Position numbers and translations under genes: made by a program. From Puniceicoccaceae bacterium (lineage in GTDB: Bacteria; Verrucomicrobiota; Verrucomicrobiia; Opitutales; Coraliomargaritaceae), in NCBI GenBank assembly GCA_002729725.1, contig PBYS01000108.1, positions 1-64,000 of the forward strand: a stretch of DNA of 64,000 nucleotides, given 5' to 3'. Under the pieces are notes generated by a model. That model saw nothing but the letters and a program-made list of their open reading frames with translations, did not search any database and had not been told where the DNA came from. This document shows, piece by piece, positions 45,091-54,500 of the stretch. How positions within the stretch are numbered: the first letter of the stretch is position 1; each line of letters begins with the position of its first letter.

Positions 45091-46740
45091 ATGCGATTCG
45101 ACCTTCGTTTCCTGTCTTTTTATCTCTTAATTTTGATCAGTGCGGGCCACTATGCATCCGCGGATGTTCTGAAACCGGATGACTCGATTCTTTCAAATTC
45201 GGGCGTAGAGTTGGATGAAAATTTGGACGAATGGCCGGATGGCTGGCCGGAAGCTAAAGGTCTGTCCTGGGAGTTCGAGGAGGGAAATCGCTTTCTACGT
45301 CTCGAATCCACTGAGCCCGATTCGATGGTCATGGCCTACCGTGAGATTGCCGTGCCCGAAGGTGTGCACGCTTTGAAATTCAGCTGGAAGCAGCGAATTA
45401 CCAATCTGGAACGCGGATCCAAAGCATGGTTTAATGCGCGAATACTACTCGAGTTTATGGATGCGGATCGCAAGAAGCTGACTCCCAGTCCAAAACCTTT
45501 TGCCTATGGTCAGAACCATCCTGATTGGGAAGTGAAGGAGTTCAGCTTCCTCGTTCCGGCAGGGGCGCAGACGGTCAAATTCATGCCCTGCCTTTTTCAT
45601 GTGAAAGTCGGCAGCTATGATTTGGATGATATTACATTGGTGCCGACGGACACCGCAGCCTTAGAGGCTGCTGCACGTAAGCGGGAAGAAGAAGCCCGTA
45701 TGCGCTATGTGGCTCCCGAAGAACCAAATAAAGCGAATTGGCCGTCAGAACTGCATGTCGAGGGCAATCGCTTAATCAATGCCGAGGGGGAAGAGGTCTG
45801 GCTCCAGGGCTTGAATGCGGGCAATCTCGAAACATTGCCGCATGACAAGCAGGTCATCAAATCAGCCGTCGTCGGCATCGAAGAATGGAATGCCAATGTC
45901 GTCCGCCTGCCAATGAAGGAAGAGTTCTGGTATGGCGAAAGCGTCTATCAAAAAGACGGAGGGCAGGCATATCGCGATACGATTGATCAGATTGTGACCT
46001 TGGTGGCCAATCGAGGCGCCTATCTCGTGCTCGACTTGCATCGTTATCGTGCGCCGAAACAGAAGCATGCCGATTTTTGGGTCGATGCCGCCAATCACTT
46101 TAAGAATCATCCTGCCGTGCTCTTTGATCTTATGAACGAGCCGCACAGTATCTCATGGGAGGTCTGGCGCAATGGGGGCTGGGTTGGCGAAAAGAAGGGG
46201 ACCGATGAGTCCGCCTTTCTAACCGAGGCCGAGAAGAAGGCCAATCAGGGCTACGAATCGGTCGGTATGCAGGGACTGCTGGATGCGGTGCGATCGACCG
46301 GTGCGCAAAATATCGTCGTGGTGGGGGGCATCGGCTGGGCCGGTGATCTCTCTGGAGTGGTGAATGGCTATGCCTTGGATGAACATGAAGGTGGCAACGG
46401 CATTATGTATTCTTGGCACCAATACAACTGGCACACGGGGTGGGCAAAGACAGTGCTCCCGGTTGCCGAAAAGTATCCGATCCTGGTGGGCGAAGTCGGT
46501 GCCGATACCAACAAAATGGACTTTATACCACATGACATTCAGGAGTCTCCCTACACTTGGGTGCCCGATATGTTGGGCTTTATTCAGAAGTATAAATTGA
46601 ATTGGACAGCCTGGTGTTTTCATCCCAGGGCCACCCCGGTTTTAATTAAGGATTGGACCTATGAGCCGACCGAATTCTGGGGTGTTTTCGCGAAAGAAGC
46701 CCTCCATGGCAAACAGTTTGAAATGAAGCGTATGCGCTGA
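45091..46740 (+). CDS. Secreted GH5 endoglycosidase with one binding module (GH5 copy 5)
   Basis: The 549-residue product has a signal peptide (about 1-24, [24 protein letters not shown]), a binding module at about 30-186 ([22 protein letters not shown]... [17 protein letters not shown]... [10 protein letters not shown]), a linker and a GH5 barrel from about 216 ([25 protein letters not shown]). Acid/base E350 ([10 protein letters not shown]) and nucleophile E468 (ILVGEVGAD) are in place. It differs from copies 1 and 3 around the active-site loops ([15 protein letters not shown] and [10 protein letters not shown] instead of the HVYPW strand), so specificity may differ. Confidence 0.88.
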   Translation: MRFDLRFLSFYLLILISAGHYASADVLKPDDSILSNSGVELDENLDEWPDGWPEAKGLSWEFEEGNRFLRLESTEPDSMVMAYREIAVPEGVHALKFSWKQRITNLERGSKAWFNARILLEFMDADRKKLTPSPKPFAYGQNHPDWEVKEFSFLVPAGAQTVKFMPCLFHVKVGSYDLDDITLVPTDTAALEAAARKREEEARMRYVAPEEPNKANWPSELHVEGNRLINAEGEEVWLQGLNAGNLETLPHDKQVIKSAVVGIEEWNANVVRLPMKEEFWYGESVYQKDGGQAYRDTIDQIVTLVANRGAYLVLDLHRYRAPKQKHADFWVDAANHFKNHPAVLFDLMNEPHSISWEVWRNGGWVGEKKGTDESAFLTEAEKKANQGYESVGMQGLLDAVRSTGAQNIVVVGGIGWAGDLSGVVNGYALDEHEGGNGIMYSWHQYNWHTGWAKTVLPVAEKYPILVGEVGADTNKMDFIPHDIQESPYTWVPDMLGFIQKYKLNWTAWCFHPRATPVLIKDWTYEPTEFWGVFAKEALHGKQFEMKRMR

Positions 46741-46760
46741 GTTTGTGCGTAGATTTTGTA

Positions 46761-46836
46761 GGGCTGCCGCTTGCGGTACGCCGCTTTAGAAGAGGCCGTT
46801 GCCTGACGCACTGAGGCATCGCGCAAGCGCGAGCCC
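46761..46836. repeat. Intergenic inverted-repeat element
   Basis: GGGCTGCCGCTTGCG (46761-46775) and CGCAAGCGCGAGCCC (46822-46836) are near-perfect inverted repeats (two mismatches) enclosing 46 bases. It lies just after GH5 copy 5 in the 378-base gene-free stretch 46741-47118 and could end transcription or be a MITE-like repeat. Confidence 0.6.
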
Positions 46837-46895
46837 TGCGATTTCATTTATCTGCTTTAGTCCTACTTCGTTAAATGCCAGAAATGAGTGAAAAC

Positions 46896-46985
<90 letters not shown>

Positions 46986-47062
46986 GTTAAAATTCAATTT
47001 AACCAAGAAGAATTAGGAGTCTCTAAAATTCGCCTTAAGGACCAACCGGTTCCCAACAAAAT

Positions 47063-47090
47063 GGCCGCCATGCAGAAGTGCATGGCGGCC
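47063..47090 (-). terminator. Rho-independent terminator of the minus-strand GH5 gene
   Basis: A perfect 12-bp stem GGCCGCCATGCA / TGCATGGCGGCC with a 4-base loop, followed on the minus strand by ATTTTGTT. It begins 29 bases beyond the stop codon of the gene ending at 47119. Confidence 0.8.
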
Positions 47091-47118
47091 TGTGTTACCC
47101 TGTTGTTGGTTTTACTGA

Positions 47119-48807
47119 TTACTCAGTATAATTTTCGAGGACATCCATCTGAATGGCGTCGACGGTGTAGCTGTTCGTCGGAGAGCAATCCAGTGAGTAG
47201 TCTGACCAGTCCTGGCCTCCTGCCCAGTAAGTGCCGCTCAGGCCGTACGCGTGCATGTGTGACATGAATCCATCCAGAATCGGATTCCAGCGGATGTCAT
47301 TCTTTGGGGTTCCATACTCTCCAATGAAGCCACGGGCGCCTTTTTCCTGCAACCAGAGGATGAAAGGGTGGAGGCGACGAACCGCCCGCAGTGGTGTTGG
47401 GTTCTCACTATCGAAGGAGCCGTAGGCGCCATCGCCGCTTGGATAGCTGGTATCGAAGTAGCAGTGTGCTTCATACATGACTTTATCGTATGGGTCGATC
47501 ACATCAAGGTTGGCATTACTGGTGCGCCATTTGCTGGCACTGCTCCAGTTATCGCCACCGACGATGATCCAAGTATTTGTATCCACATCACGGATGCCAT
47601 CGGCAGCCGCTTGTGCGGCTGCCGGCCATAAGCCACCGGTGTCATGTGGTTCATTCATGATGCCATAGCCATAGATCGCAGGTTCGTTTTTATAATGATC
47701 CGCGATTTGGTGCCAAACATCTTCAAAGGCCGCATTGGGCGCATTGGTCGTGCCGATGACATGACCGCTGTGGCGAGCATAGTTGTGCATGTCGAGCACG
47801 ACTTTCATCCCTCGCGAGCTGGCTTGCGCAACCACCGCATCCAGGTTTGTGAAGTCAACTGCGCCGTAGAGGCTGGACTGAATGCGTTCCCATTTGAAGG
47901 GGATTCGAATGAGATTGAGGTCTTTCGAGTTGTAATAGTCCCACTCGGCGGGATCGGTTTGCCAGAAGGCAAAGCCATCGAACTCGGCACCGGCCAGGTT
48001 GACGCCGGTCATTTGGACGAAGCCATCCGGTCCAGTGGAATCGTAGTCAGGCGCACTGTCATAGATTGGGCGAATCAGGATGTCCTCGATACGCAGGCGA
48101 CCGTTGAGAGAGGAACTGCTGGGGCTGACGTTGGTGATGACTAATGAGGTGTTGGCATCTACGATGAAGTCCTCGAAGTCCCAGGTTGAAGTTGTCAGGT
48201 TAATGACTTCTTCCCGGGCGACGCCTTCGCTGGTCCAGGTGACATGAATGAGTTCATCCCCTTGAAGTTCACGCCAGCGAATGGTATCGATTTGGTAATC
48301 GTGGTCGCTGACCATCGTGATACTTTCGCCTCGGTCAAAACGACCGACATAGGACTCACCGACACCAAAACCAGTGGCTTCAAAGCCGAAGTAGGTTGCG
48401 GTGGCGCCAGAGAAGTCAGGGGTGTTGGGATCGGTGACATCCACGCCTTTCTGTGCGGTGCAGGTGAAGGTTTCGTCTCGGTCAAAGCGCCCGACATAAA
48501 ATTCTGCGACCCCAAATCCAGTGCCTTCAACACCAAAGACACTGGCGATTGCTGTGCTGTCATCTGGTGCGGCCGGATCCGAGACGTCTACATATTGTTG
48601 GGGGCTCGAGTCGGTGAAGGTGGCACTTGTGCCACCATTGTAGACGGGATCTGTGGCGAGCCCGGAGAAGGCGGTAGCGCCTCCGGTCAGGGTCCATGGT
48701 GATGAGGACCAGTTCTCCATGATTATAGCCGCATGGGAGGCTTGCAGGCTGAGTAGTAGTCCGCAGGCCAGGATAGAGCGCGGGCTAGGTTTGCGATGAT
48801 GACTCAT
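47119..48807 (-). CDS. Secreted GH5 enzyme of a different subgroup, with an internal repeat (GH5 copy 6)
   Basis: ATG 48807 is preferred over the longer frame: it follows AAGGAA and begins a signal peptide (MSHHRKPSPRSILACGLLLSLQASHA). Residues 27-250 are beta-rich and contain a 49-residue tandem repeat (73-121 and 122-170, each with GTGFGV/ATGFGV...YVGRFDR). The catalytic domain from about 264 (VQMTGVNLAGAEF) differs from the other copies and looks like a cellulase-type GH5: acid/base E386 (YGIMNEPHD), nucleophile E497 (GFIGEYGTP), VVLDMHNYAR. It probably cuts a beta-glucan or beta-mannan outside the cell. Its terminator is at 47063. Confidence 0.88.
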   Translation of the reverse strand: MSHHRKPSPRSILACGLLLSLQASHAAIIMENWSSSPWTLTGGATAFSGLATDPVYNGGTSATFTDSSPQQYVDVSDPAAPDDSTAIASVFGVEGTGFGVAEFYVGRFDRDETFTCTAQKGVDVTDPNTPDFSGATATYFGFEATGFGVGESYVGRFDRGESITMVSDHDYQIDTIRWRELQGDELIHVTWTSEGVAREEVINLTTSTWDFEDFIVDANTSLVITNVSPSSSSLNGRLRIEDILIRPIYDSAPDYDSTGPDGFVQMTGVNLAGAEFDGFAFWQTDPAEWDYYNSKDLNLIRIPFKWERIQSSLYGAVDFTNLDAVVAQASSRGMKVVLDMHNYARHSGHVIGTTNAPNAAFEDVWHQIADHYKNEPAIYGYGIMNEPHDTGGLWPAAAQAAADGIRDVDTNTWIIVGGDNWSSASKWRTSNANLDVIDPYDKVMYEAHCYFDTSYPSGDGAYGSFDSENPTPLRAVRRLHPFILWLQEKGARGFIGEYGTPKNDIRWNPILDGFMSHMHAYGLSGTYWAGGQDWSDYSLDCSPTNSYTVDAIQMDVLENYTE

Positions 48808-49024
48808 GCATTTCCTTTCGTTTGGGGTTGGTTGAGTAGGGTAACATCTTGAAACACTGCCGAGTCTGATCATTGCCTCCTTTATGCACAGGCATACGTC
48901 GTGGCGTGCATAGTGTTTGCCTGAGGGGAGTTGATCGATGGGGACGGGGGGCGTGCTTCGACAAATATCTATGAGGTAGATCTAAAGTCTACGTTGCTCT
49001 GTGCCATCGGCAAGCCGTCCTGAT

Positions 49025-49038
49025 TGCAATAGATTGCA
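49025..49038. promoter_or_regulatory. LacI-class operator-like site TGCAATAGATTGCA
   Basis: A TGCAAT-AG-ATTGCA palindrome with the same 6-2-6 layout as the other sites, 218 bases before the start of the minus-strand GH5 copy 6. It lies in the gene-free stretch 48808-49544, which otherwise shows only repeats. Confidence 0.55.
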
Positions 49039-49293
49039 CAATTCTTGAGCCGATAGTATGGAGAATCCCACTACATAATTTCGAGTGAGCGAGCGGTTGC
49101 GAGTGTCTCTTTCAGGTCGTTATTTTGAGGGCTATGCATCTAGTTGACCTTGAATAGTCAGCGCGCTGGCGGATGCTCCGATGGCGTTTAGGGGGGGCGC
49201 CAGTATCATTTGAAGGCTGCAATCATGCTGGTTTATACGCCGTTGCCGAGTGTGGTGGTTTTTTTATAACAGCCCTAATTAAAGTCTTCTTAA

Positions 49294-49384
49294 GGTAGAG
49301 CAGGCGCGTCTCTGCGCCGCAGGAAGATTCGAAAGGCCTCGTTTTACAGACGCGGATGCGCACCGGGGACGGTGCTGCGCTACC
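49294..49384. repeat. 91-bp intergenic repeat with inverted ends (copy 2)
   Basis: It starts GGTAGAGCAGGCGCGTC and ends with the same 30 bases as copy 1 (46956-46985; one difference). A degenerate third unit continues to about 49500 (ending GGTGCTGCGCTACC). The sequence between the ends is less conserved, as in non-autonomous elements. Confidence 0.7.
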
Positions 49385-49544
49385 ATAGCCGATGGCACCG
49401 GTATCCGGCTACGCGCTTCCACCTACGCTCAGGCTACGGCGGACAGGTCGAGCTACCGTTTTTGCATAAGCTACGCCGAGACACAGCGGTGCTGCGCTAC
49501 CCCTATTTGAAAACTTCAATTATGAAGCGTCATACAAACATACA

Positions 49545-51239
49545 CTAGCGCATCTTCTTTAACTCAAAGATCTTTCCTGAGAGTGCATCTTTCAGATATG
49601 CGCCCCAGAATTCGGTTGGTTCGTAGGACCAGTCTTTGATCAGGACTGGGGTCGCCTTGGGGTGCATCGAAAACCCGGTGTAGTTAAGCTGATACTTTTG
49701 TACCATCCCCAACGCATCCGGTACCCACGTGTGTGGGTTCTCCTGTTTGCTGCTAGAAATGAAGGACATCTTTTTTACGTCCGCGCCAAATTCGCCCACG
49801 AGCACCGGATACTTTTCCGCGATGTCGAGAAAGTGTTTTTGCCAACCACCATGCCAGTTGTAGAAGTGGGTGGCATACATGATGCCGAAACCGCCGGGTT
49901 GCTCCTCCAGTGCATATCCCTCAAGGATGCCACTTAGATCCAAGGCATAGTTAGTACCACCGGCGATGATAATATTGCGAGCCCCAGTAGAACGGACGGC
50001 CTCGACCAGAGCTTGCATGCCGACGACTTGAACGGTGACTTTCTTGCCTTTCTTTTTAACTTCCATTTCGCCACCGTTCCGCCAGAGATCCCAGCTGATG
50101 CCGTGCGGTTCGTTATACAAATCGAAAAGGACTGCAGGGTTGTTCGCATAGCGCGCGGCGGCATCAAGCCAGAACTTGCGGGCGAATTCTTGTGGAGCCC
50201 CATAGCGGTGCAGGTCGAGTATTAGGTAGGCGCCTTCGCCTGCGGCCATTCGTATCGCTTCGTCGACGACCTTCCGGTAGGCTTCGGCATCATTGGATTT
50301 GAGCTTTCCTTTGCCCTTACCGAACCAGAAACTGTCGGTCACCGGGAGGCGGATCGCATTGGCGTTCCATTCTTTGAGGGCAACCTTGATCGACCGGTGG
50401 ATGTTTTCACCTTTGGGAGACCATTCCAGACTGACGACATTGAGTCCCTTCAGCAGAACTTTTTCACGGTCCTTATTGATTAAAGTGTTTCCGTAGACAC
50501 CGAGTTGCTTGGACTTCGGTTCCGCGGCGAGCATGGCCTCGATGACCTTTTGATCCTCAATTTTCTTTTGGGCATCCGCTTGCTTCTTTTGTTCGGCTTC
50601 AAGGCGTGCGGTTTCGAGCTCTTGAAAGCGTGCCTCACTCATGGCGAGGACCTTGATCTCATCGATGTCTAGGGTCCCGGACGCAGGGCGGTTCAAGCAA
50701 AGGTTGATCTTAAAAGAGTCGGCACCCTCCGGGACCAGATAGTCACGGGATAGAACCGACCAGTTTTGTGCCTGAGAATAAAAAATAATGTCGTTGAGCT
50801 TCTTGCCCACAGGCTTGCCTTCGGAATTATAGAAGCGGAAGCGTGCCCGGGCATCGCAGAGCCAACCCCCTTTTCCAAACTTAACGTTTTCGTTGCGAAA
50901 GCGCGTATGCACAACAAGTCCCTTTGCATTTTCCGGAAGGGGCAGCATCTGGGTGATTTGAACCAGTTGATTCGGTTTTTCAGCAATCAATCGCATAAAA
51001 GCCCGACCCTCTTCTTCCATCTGCTGAATGACACCTTCTTCGCCGGATTGCCAACCTTCTGGGATGCCTGTCTCGGAAACGGGGCCCTCAAAGTCTCCAT
51101 TCGTGGCAAAGCTCAGTCCTGGAGTTTCTTCCAGGGGAGGCATGGCTTCTTTAGGGGCTTTGGCTGCTGAAATCTGACTGGAGAGGCCGGCAGCAAGGAC
51201 CGTCAGAACAGCCGCTTGTTTGATTGCTGAAAAAAACAT
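49545..51239 (-). CDS. Secreted GH5 endoglycosidase with one binding module and a helical linker (GH5 copy 7)
   Basis: The frame is open to 51467, but ATG 51239 begins a signal peptide (MFFSAIKQAAVLTVLAAGLSSQISA), so I begin there (564 residues). A divergent binding module covers about 44-198 (ATNGDFEGPVSETGIPEGW... DARARFRFYNSEGKPV... LDIDEIKVL). A charged alpha-helical linker (about 202-240, ARLEAEQKKQADAQKKIEDQKVIEAM) precedes the barrel. Acid/base E377 (LFDLYNEPHG) and nucleophile E483 (VLVGEFGAD) are present. The helix-rich linker is unusual for the group and may hold the domains apart. Two operator-like sites lie upstream at 51305 and 51422. Confidence 0.87.
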   Translation of the reverse strand: MFFSAIKQAAVLTVLAAGLSSQISAAKAPKEAMPPLEETPGLSFATNGDFEGPVSETGIPEGWQSGEEGVIQQMEEEGRAFMRLIAEKPNQLVQITQMLPLPENAKGLVVHTRFRNENVKFGKGGWLCDARARFRFYNSEGKPVGKKLNDIIFYSQAQNWSVLSRDYLVPEGADSFKINLCLNRPASGTLDIDEIKVLAMSEARFQELETARLEAEQKKQADAQKKIEDQKVIEAMLAAEPKSKQLGVYGNTLINKDREKVLLKGLNVVSLEWSPKGENIHRSIKVALKEWNANAIRLPVTDSFWFGKGKGKLKSNDAEAYRKVVDEAIRMAAGEGAYLILDLHRYGAPQEFARKFWLDAAARYANNPAVLFDLYNEPHGISWDLWRNGGEMEVKKKGKKVTVQVVGMQALVEAVRSTGARNIIIAGGTNYALDLSGILEGYALEEQPGGFGIMYATHFYNWHGGWQKHFLDIAEKYPVLVGEFGADVKKMSFISSSKQENPHTWVPDALGMVQKYQLNYTGFSMHPKATPVLIKDWSYEPTEFWGAYLKDALSGKIFELKKMR

Positions 51240-51304
51240 AAGGTAGATAACAGGTTTCGGTAACAATCTGTTCGGTCCAACGCTTGCCTTCAATCCATCG
51301 TCAA

Positions 51305-51318
51305 CGCAATTTGTTGCA
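51305..51318. promoter_or_regulatory. LacI-class operator-like site CGCAATTTGTTGCA
   Basis: CGCAAT-TT-GTTGCA, 66 bases upstream of the start of GH5 copy 7 (minus strand). It is the proximal of two sites in the 305-base divergent region 51240-51544. Confidence 0.55.
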
Positions 51319-51421
51319 CTTGCCGGGGATAGCCTGAGGTTGAGCCCGTCGGCCGTATGATTTCGATTGCGCGGGGCCTGCCGCTTCCCGCTCTCATTCC
51401 AGTCATGCCTAGCTGCGCGTG

Positions 51422-51435
51422 TGCAATCTATTGCG
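51422..51435. promoter_or_regulatory. LacI-class operator-like site TGCAATCTATTGCG
   Basis: TGCAAT-CT-ATTGCG, 110 bases before the 1888-residue protein start and 117 bases from the 51305 site (centre to centre). Two sites in one divergent region would allow looping, as known for LacI-family repressors. Confidence 0.6.
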
Positions 51436-51544
51436 CGATGGCCGCATTGAATGGATACAGTGTGCATATAGGGTATTTATATCCCCTAAGCCAAGGAACC
51501 GCCTATCTGCGTTGATTCGTTCTTTGCCTTGAAATTGTGTTATC

Positions 51545-54500
51545 ATGAAGCTGAGTATCTTCCCTTATCTCGTTAAACTGTTTGCGTTGAGCGCGTTTGT
51601 GTTCTCTCAAACTTTAGATCTCCATGCGGCTTACACGGGACGCATCCAGGTCGATGTGGCCGTGGAAGCAGGCGACACCCCATCGGTAACGCTCACATGG
51701 GATTCGCAATTGCAGGATGAAGGCGACACCGGAGATGGAGAAGTCATGATTTATCGACGCGATTTCGGTTTGGAAGGCATGACAGGCGGGAACGAATACC
51801 AGCTTTTGGAAACGGTGGATTATCCGGGGACTGAGTATGTCGACTTGGCCGTGGAACTTGGGCAACGCTACGAATATCGGGTCTATCGACCCTACTACTA
51901 TTCCAGTGTAAGGTCCGCAGGTTACCAATCCTGCTCCGCTTACATCGCAGTGGGGGTCGATGCGGAATTAATTGAGAGTTTGGGGACTGTTCTATTGGTG
52001 GTGGACAGCGAAGCGGCTGCATCCTTAACAGATGAGCTCTCATTACTTGAAATGGATTTGGTGGGGGACGGATGGCAGGTGGAGCGGCTTGATTTCGCGC
52101 CGGAGGGGATTGGGAGTCACTTGGACCTAAAGGATGCGATTGTGACCGCCTGCTCGAACAACCCTGCAATAAACACGATCTACCTGTTTGGGCATTTACC
52201 GATCGCACGCTCAGGATTGATTGCTCCTGATGGTCATAGTCCTTGGCGTGCACATGAAACCGATCAGTATTATGCGGATCTCGATGGTGTGTGGACGGAC
52301 ACGACTGCGAATCAAGACTACTCGAGTGGGGATCCTGCTGAAGTCGATAATTTGCCAGGTGATGGCAAGTTTGATCAGAACAAGCTGCCCTCCTTGGTCG
52401 ATTTGCAAGCCGGACGTGTCGACTTTTCCGGTATGACCGCGTATCGCAAGGGGGAGCGGGAATACCTGCGAGATTACATACAAAAAGCACACGCCTGGAA
52501 ACACGGATATCGAGAAGTTCCTTATCGTGGACTGAATGACGAATACAGTAGATATCTGGAAGAAGTGTATACCTGGATGTTGCCGTTCTTCGGGCAGAAT
52601 GTGACCGGAGAGGAATTCAGGCCGACATTAAGTTACAAGCCAATGATCATGTCGGGGCGCTTCCTGATGCAAAGTGGAACCGTCGAGAGCGAATACACCG
52701 CCGTGGACAACAAGACGATCATTGGTTTCATTTTTGCCAGCTACAATCAACACTGGGCCCGGAGCAATGCTCCGATGCGAGGGGTCCTGGCGCAACCGGA
52801 CTGGGGCTTGAATGCCGCTTGGGGCTCTCGCCCGCATGACTACTTTCACCACCTGTCAGTCGGGCAGACCACTGGTTATTCGATCCGGCGTGTCGCGAAC
52901 AATGATTCGTCCAGCTCGAGCGGCTATCACGACTATTATCCCGCAGGGAGTTCTGCCCGGTATGTACATATTAATCTGATGGGAGATCCAACACTTCGTC
53001 TCAACCCCGTAAAGCCCGTAACTGAGGTGCTCGTGGCTGATGAGGCGGGTGTGGCTGTTTTGACTTGGTCGGCTCCGGAAGATTCGACCCGGGTTGGCTT
53101 TCACGTCTATCGCTCACAGGAGCGCCTGGGTGAATATACACGTCTGACTCAGGATCTGCTGGCACCGGAGGTCCGCAGCTTTACCGACCAGACACCGCCA
53201 GCTTCCGGCGTGACGTACTATCAAGTTCGAGCAGTCGCCCTGACCGAAGTGCCCACCGGGAGCTATTACAATCAATCTCAAGGGGCGTTTGCGCTTTTAC
53301 ACGATGACGGCAGTGGATCACAGCCTCCGGAGCCTGAAATAGCTGAAGAGGCCATTCAAGTGGCCAGTAATATGCCGACACGTTTGCACTTTCCGGGGGC
53401 TGATGTGGATGGCGATGACTTTTTCCCTGTTGTGATTGAAAATCCGGAGAACGGCCAAATACGCTGGAGTGGAGGAATTGGCTACTACGTTTCGTCCACT
53501 GACTATACCGGGGGCGATCGCTTGACTTACTGTCTGAGCGACGGATTGCAACAGAGTGCGCCGATTGTAATGGAACTCGATGTGGTCGCCCCGGAGGATG
53601 CGGATGTTTTGCTTGGCTGGTCCTGGATGGATTCCCTCTCCGAACCGGCCAGTACCTTCAATGATTCTCGCATCGGCCCCTCGAGTTTGGTCTTGGGCCC
53701 CGGATTAAAGATAAAAACGACTTCCCATGCTTTCGGACTGTCCGGTGCGCAAAGTTCCGGGCTCGATCTGAATGATTATGTGTCCTGGAGCTTACAACCT
53801 GAGGCGGGTTCCGCTCTTTCGGTCGAACGGGTTACTTTCTTTCTCTACAGCAGTGGTGCGGCAATTACGGACCCTTATCCGGCGATCAATGCCGAGCTCC
53901 GAATGAGTGTGGATGGATTTGACAGCTACACTACGCTGCCGCTGGACCAAGGTTCACTGATTGAGGCCTTTCACCAATCTACAAATGGAGGTGTGGTCTG
54001 TTCGGCAGATACGAGTGAGTTCAGTGCCTTACAGAATATGACGGCCCCTGTCGAATTCCGTATTTATATTTGGAATACCTCTTCCAGTGCTATTTGCGGT
54101 ATCGGTAAGTCGGGAGACAATTCCGCTCAACGTGCCTGCGATTTGACTGTCTTCGGCCAAATCGCTCCGGTGATTCCGGTGGCGGATGCCGGTGAGGACC
54201 TGAGGCTTACCGATGGGAATTATACTGTGTCATTGGACGGTGGAGATTCAGTGGGATTGGATCTGAATTACAGCTGGAGCCAAGTCTCCGGGCCTGCTGT
54301 CATTCTGAATGACGCCTCGACTCTACATCCACATTTCTCTGCTGCACTTGCCGGCACCTATGAGTTTGAACTGCTTGTCAACAATGCCGGCGGAAGTGAC
54401 TCCGACACGGTCATCGTCACTTTGGACGAAGGGGATATCGATCCATTTGTATCTGCGGGCGGTAACCAATATGCCACTATCGGTGATACGGTTTCTATGT

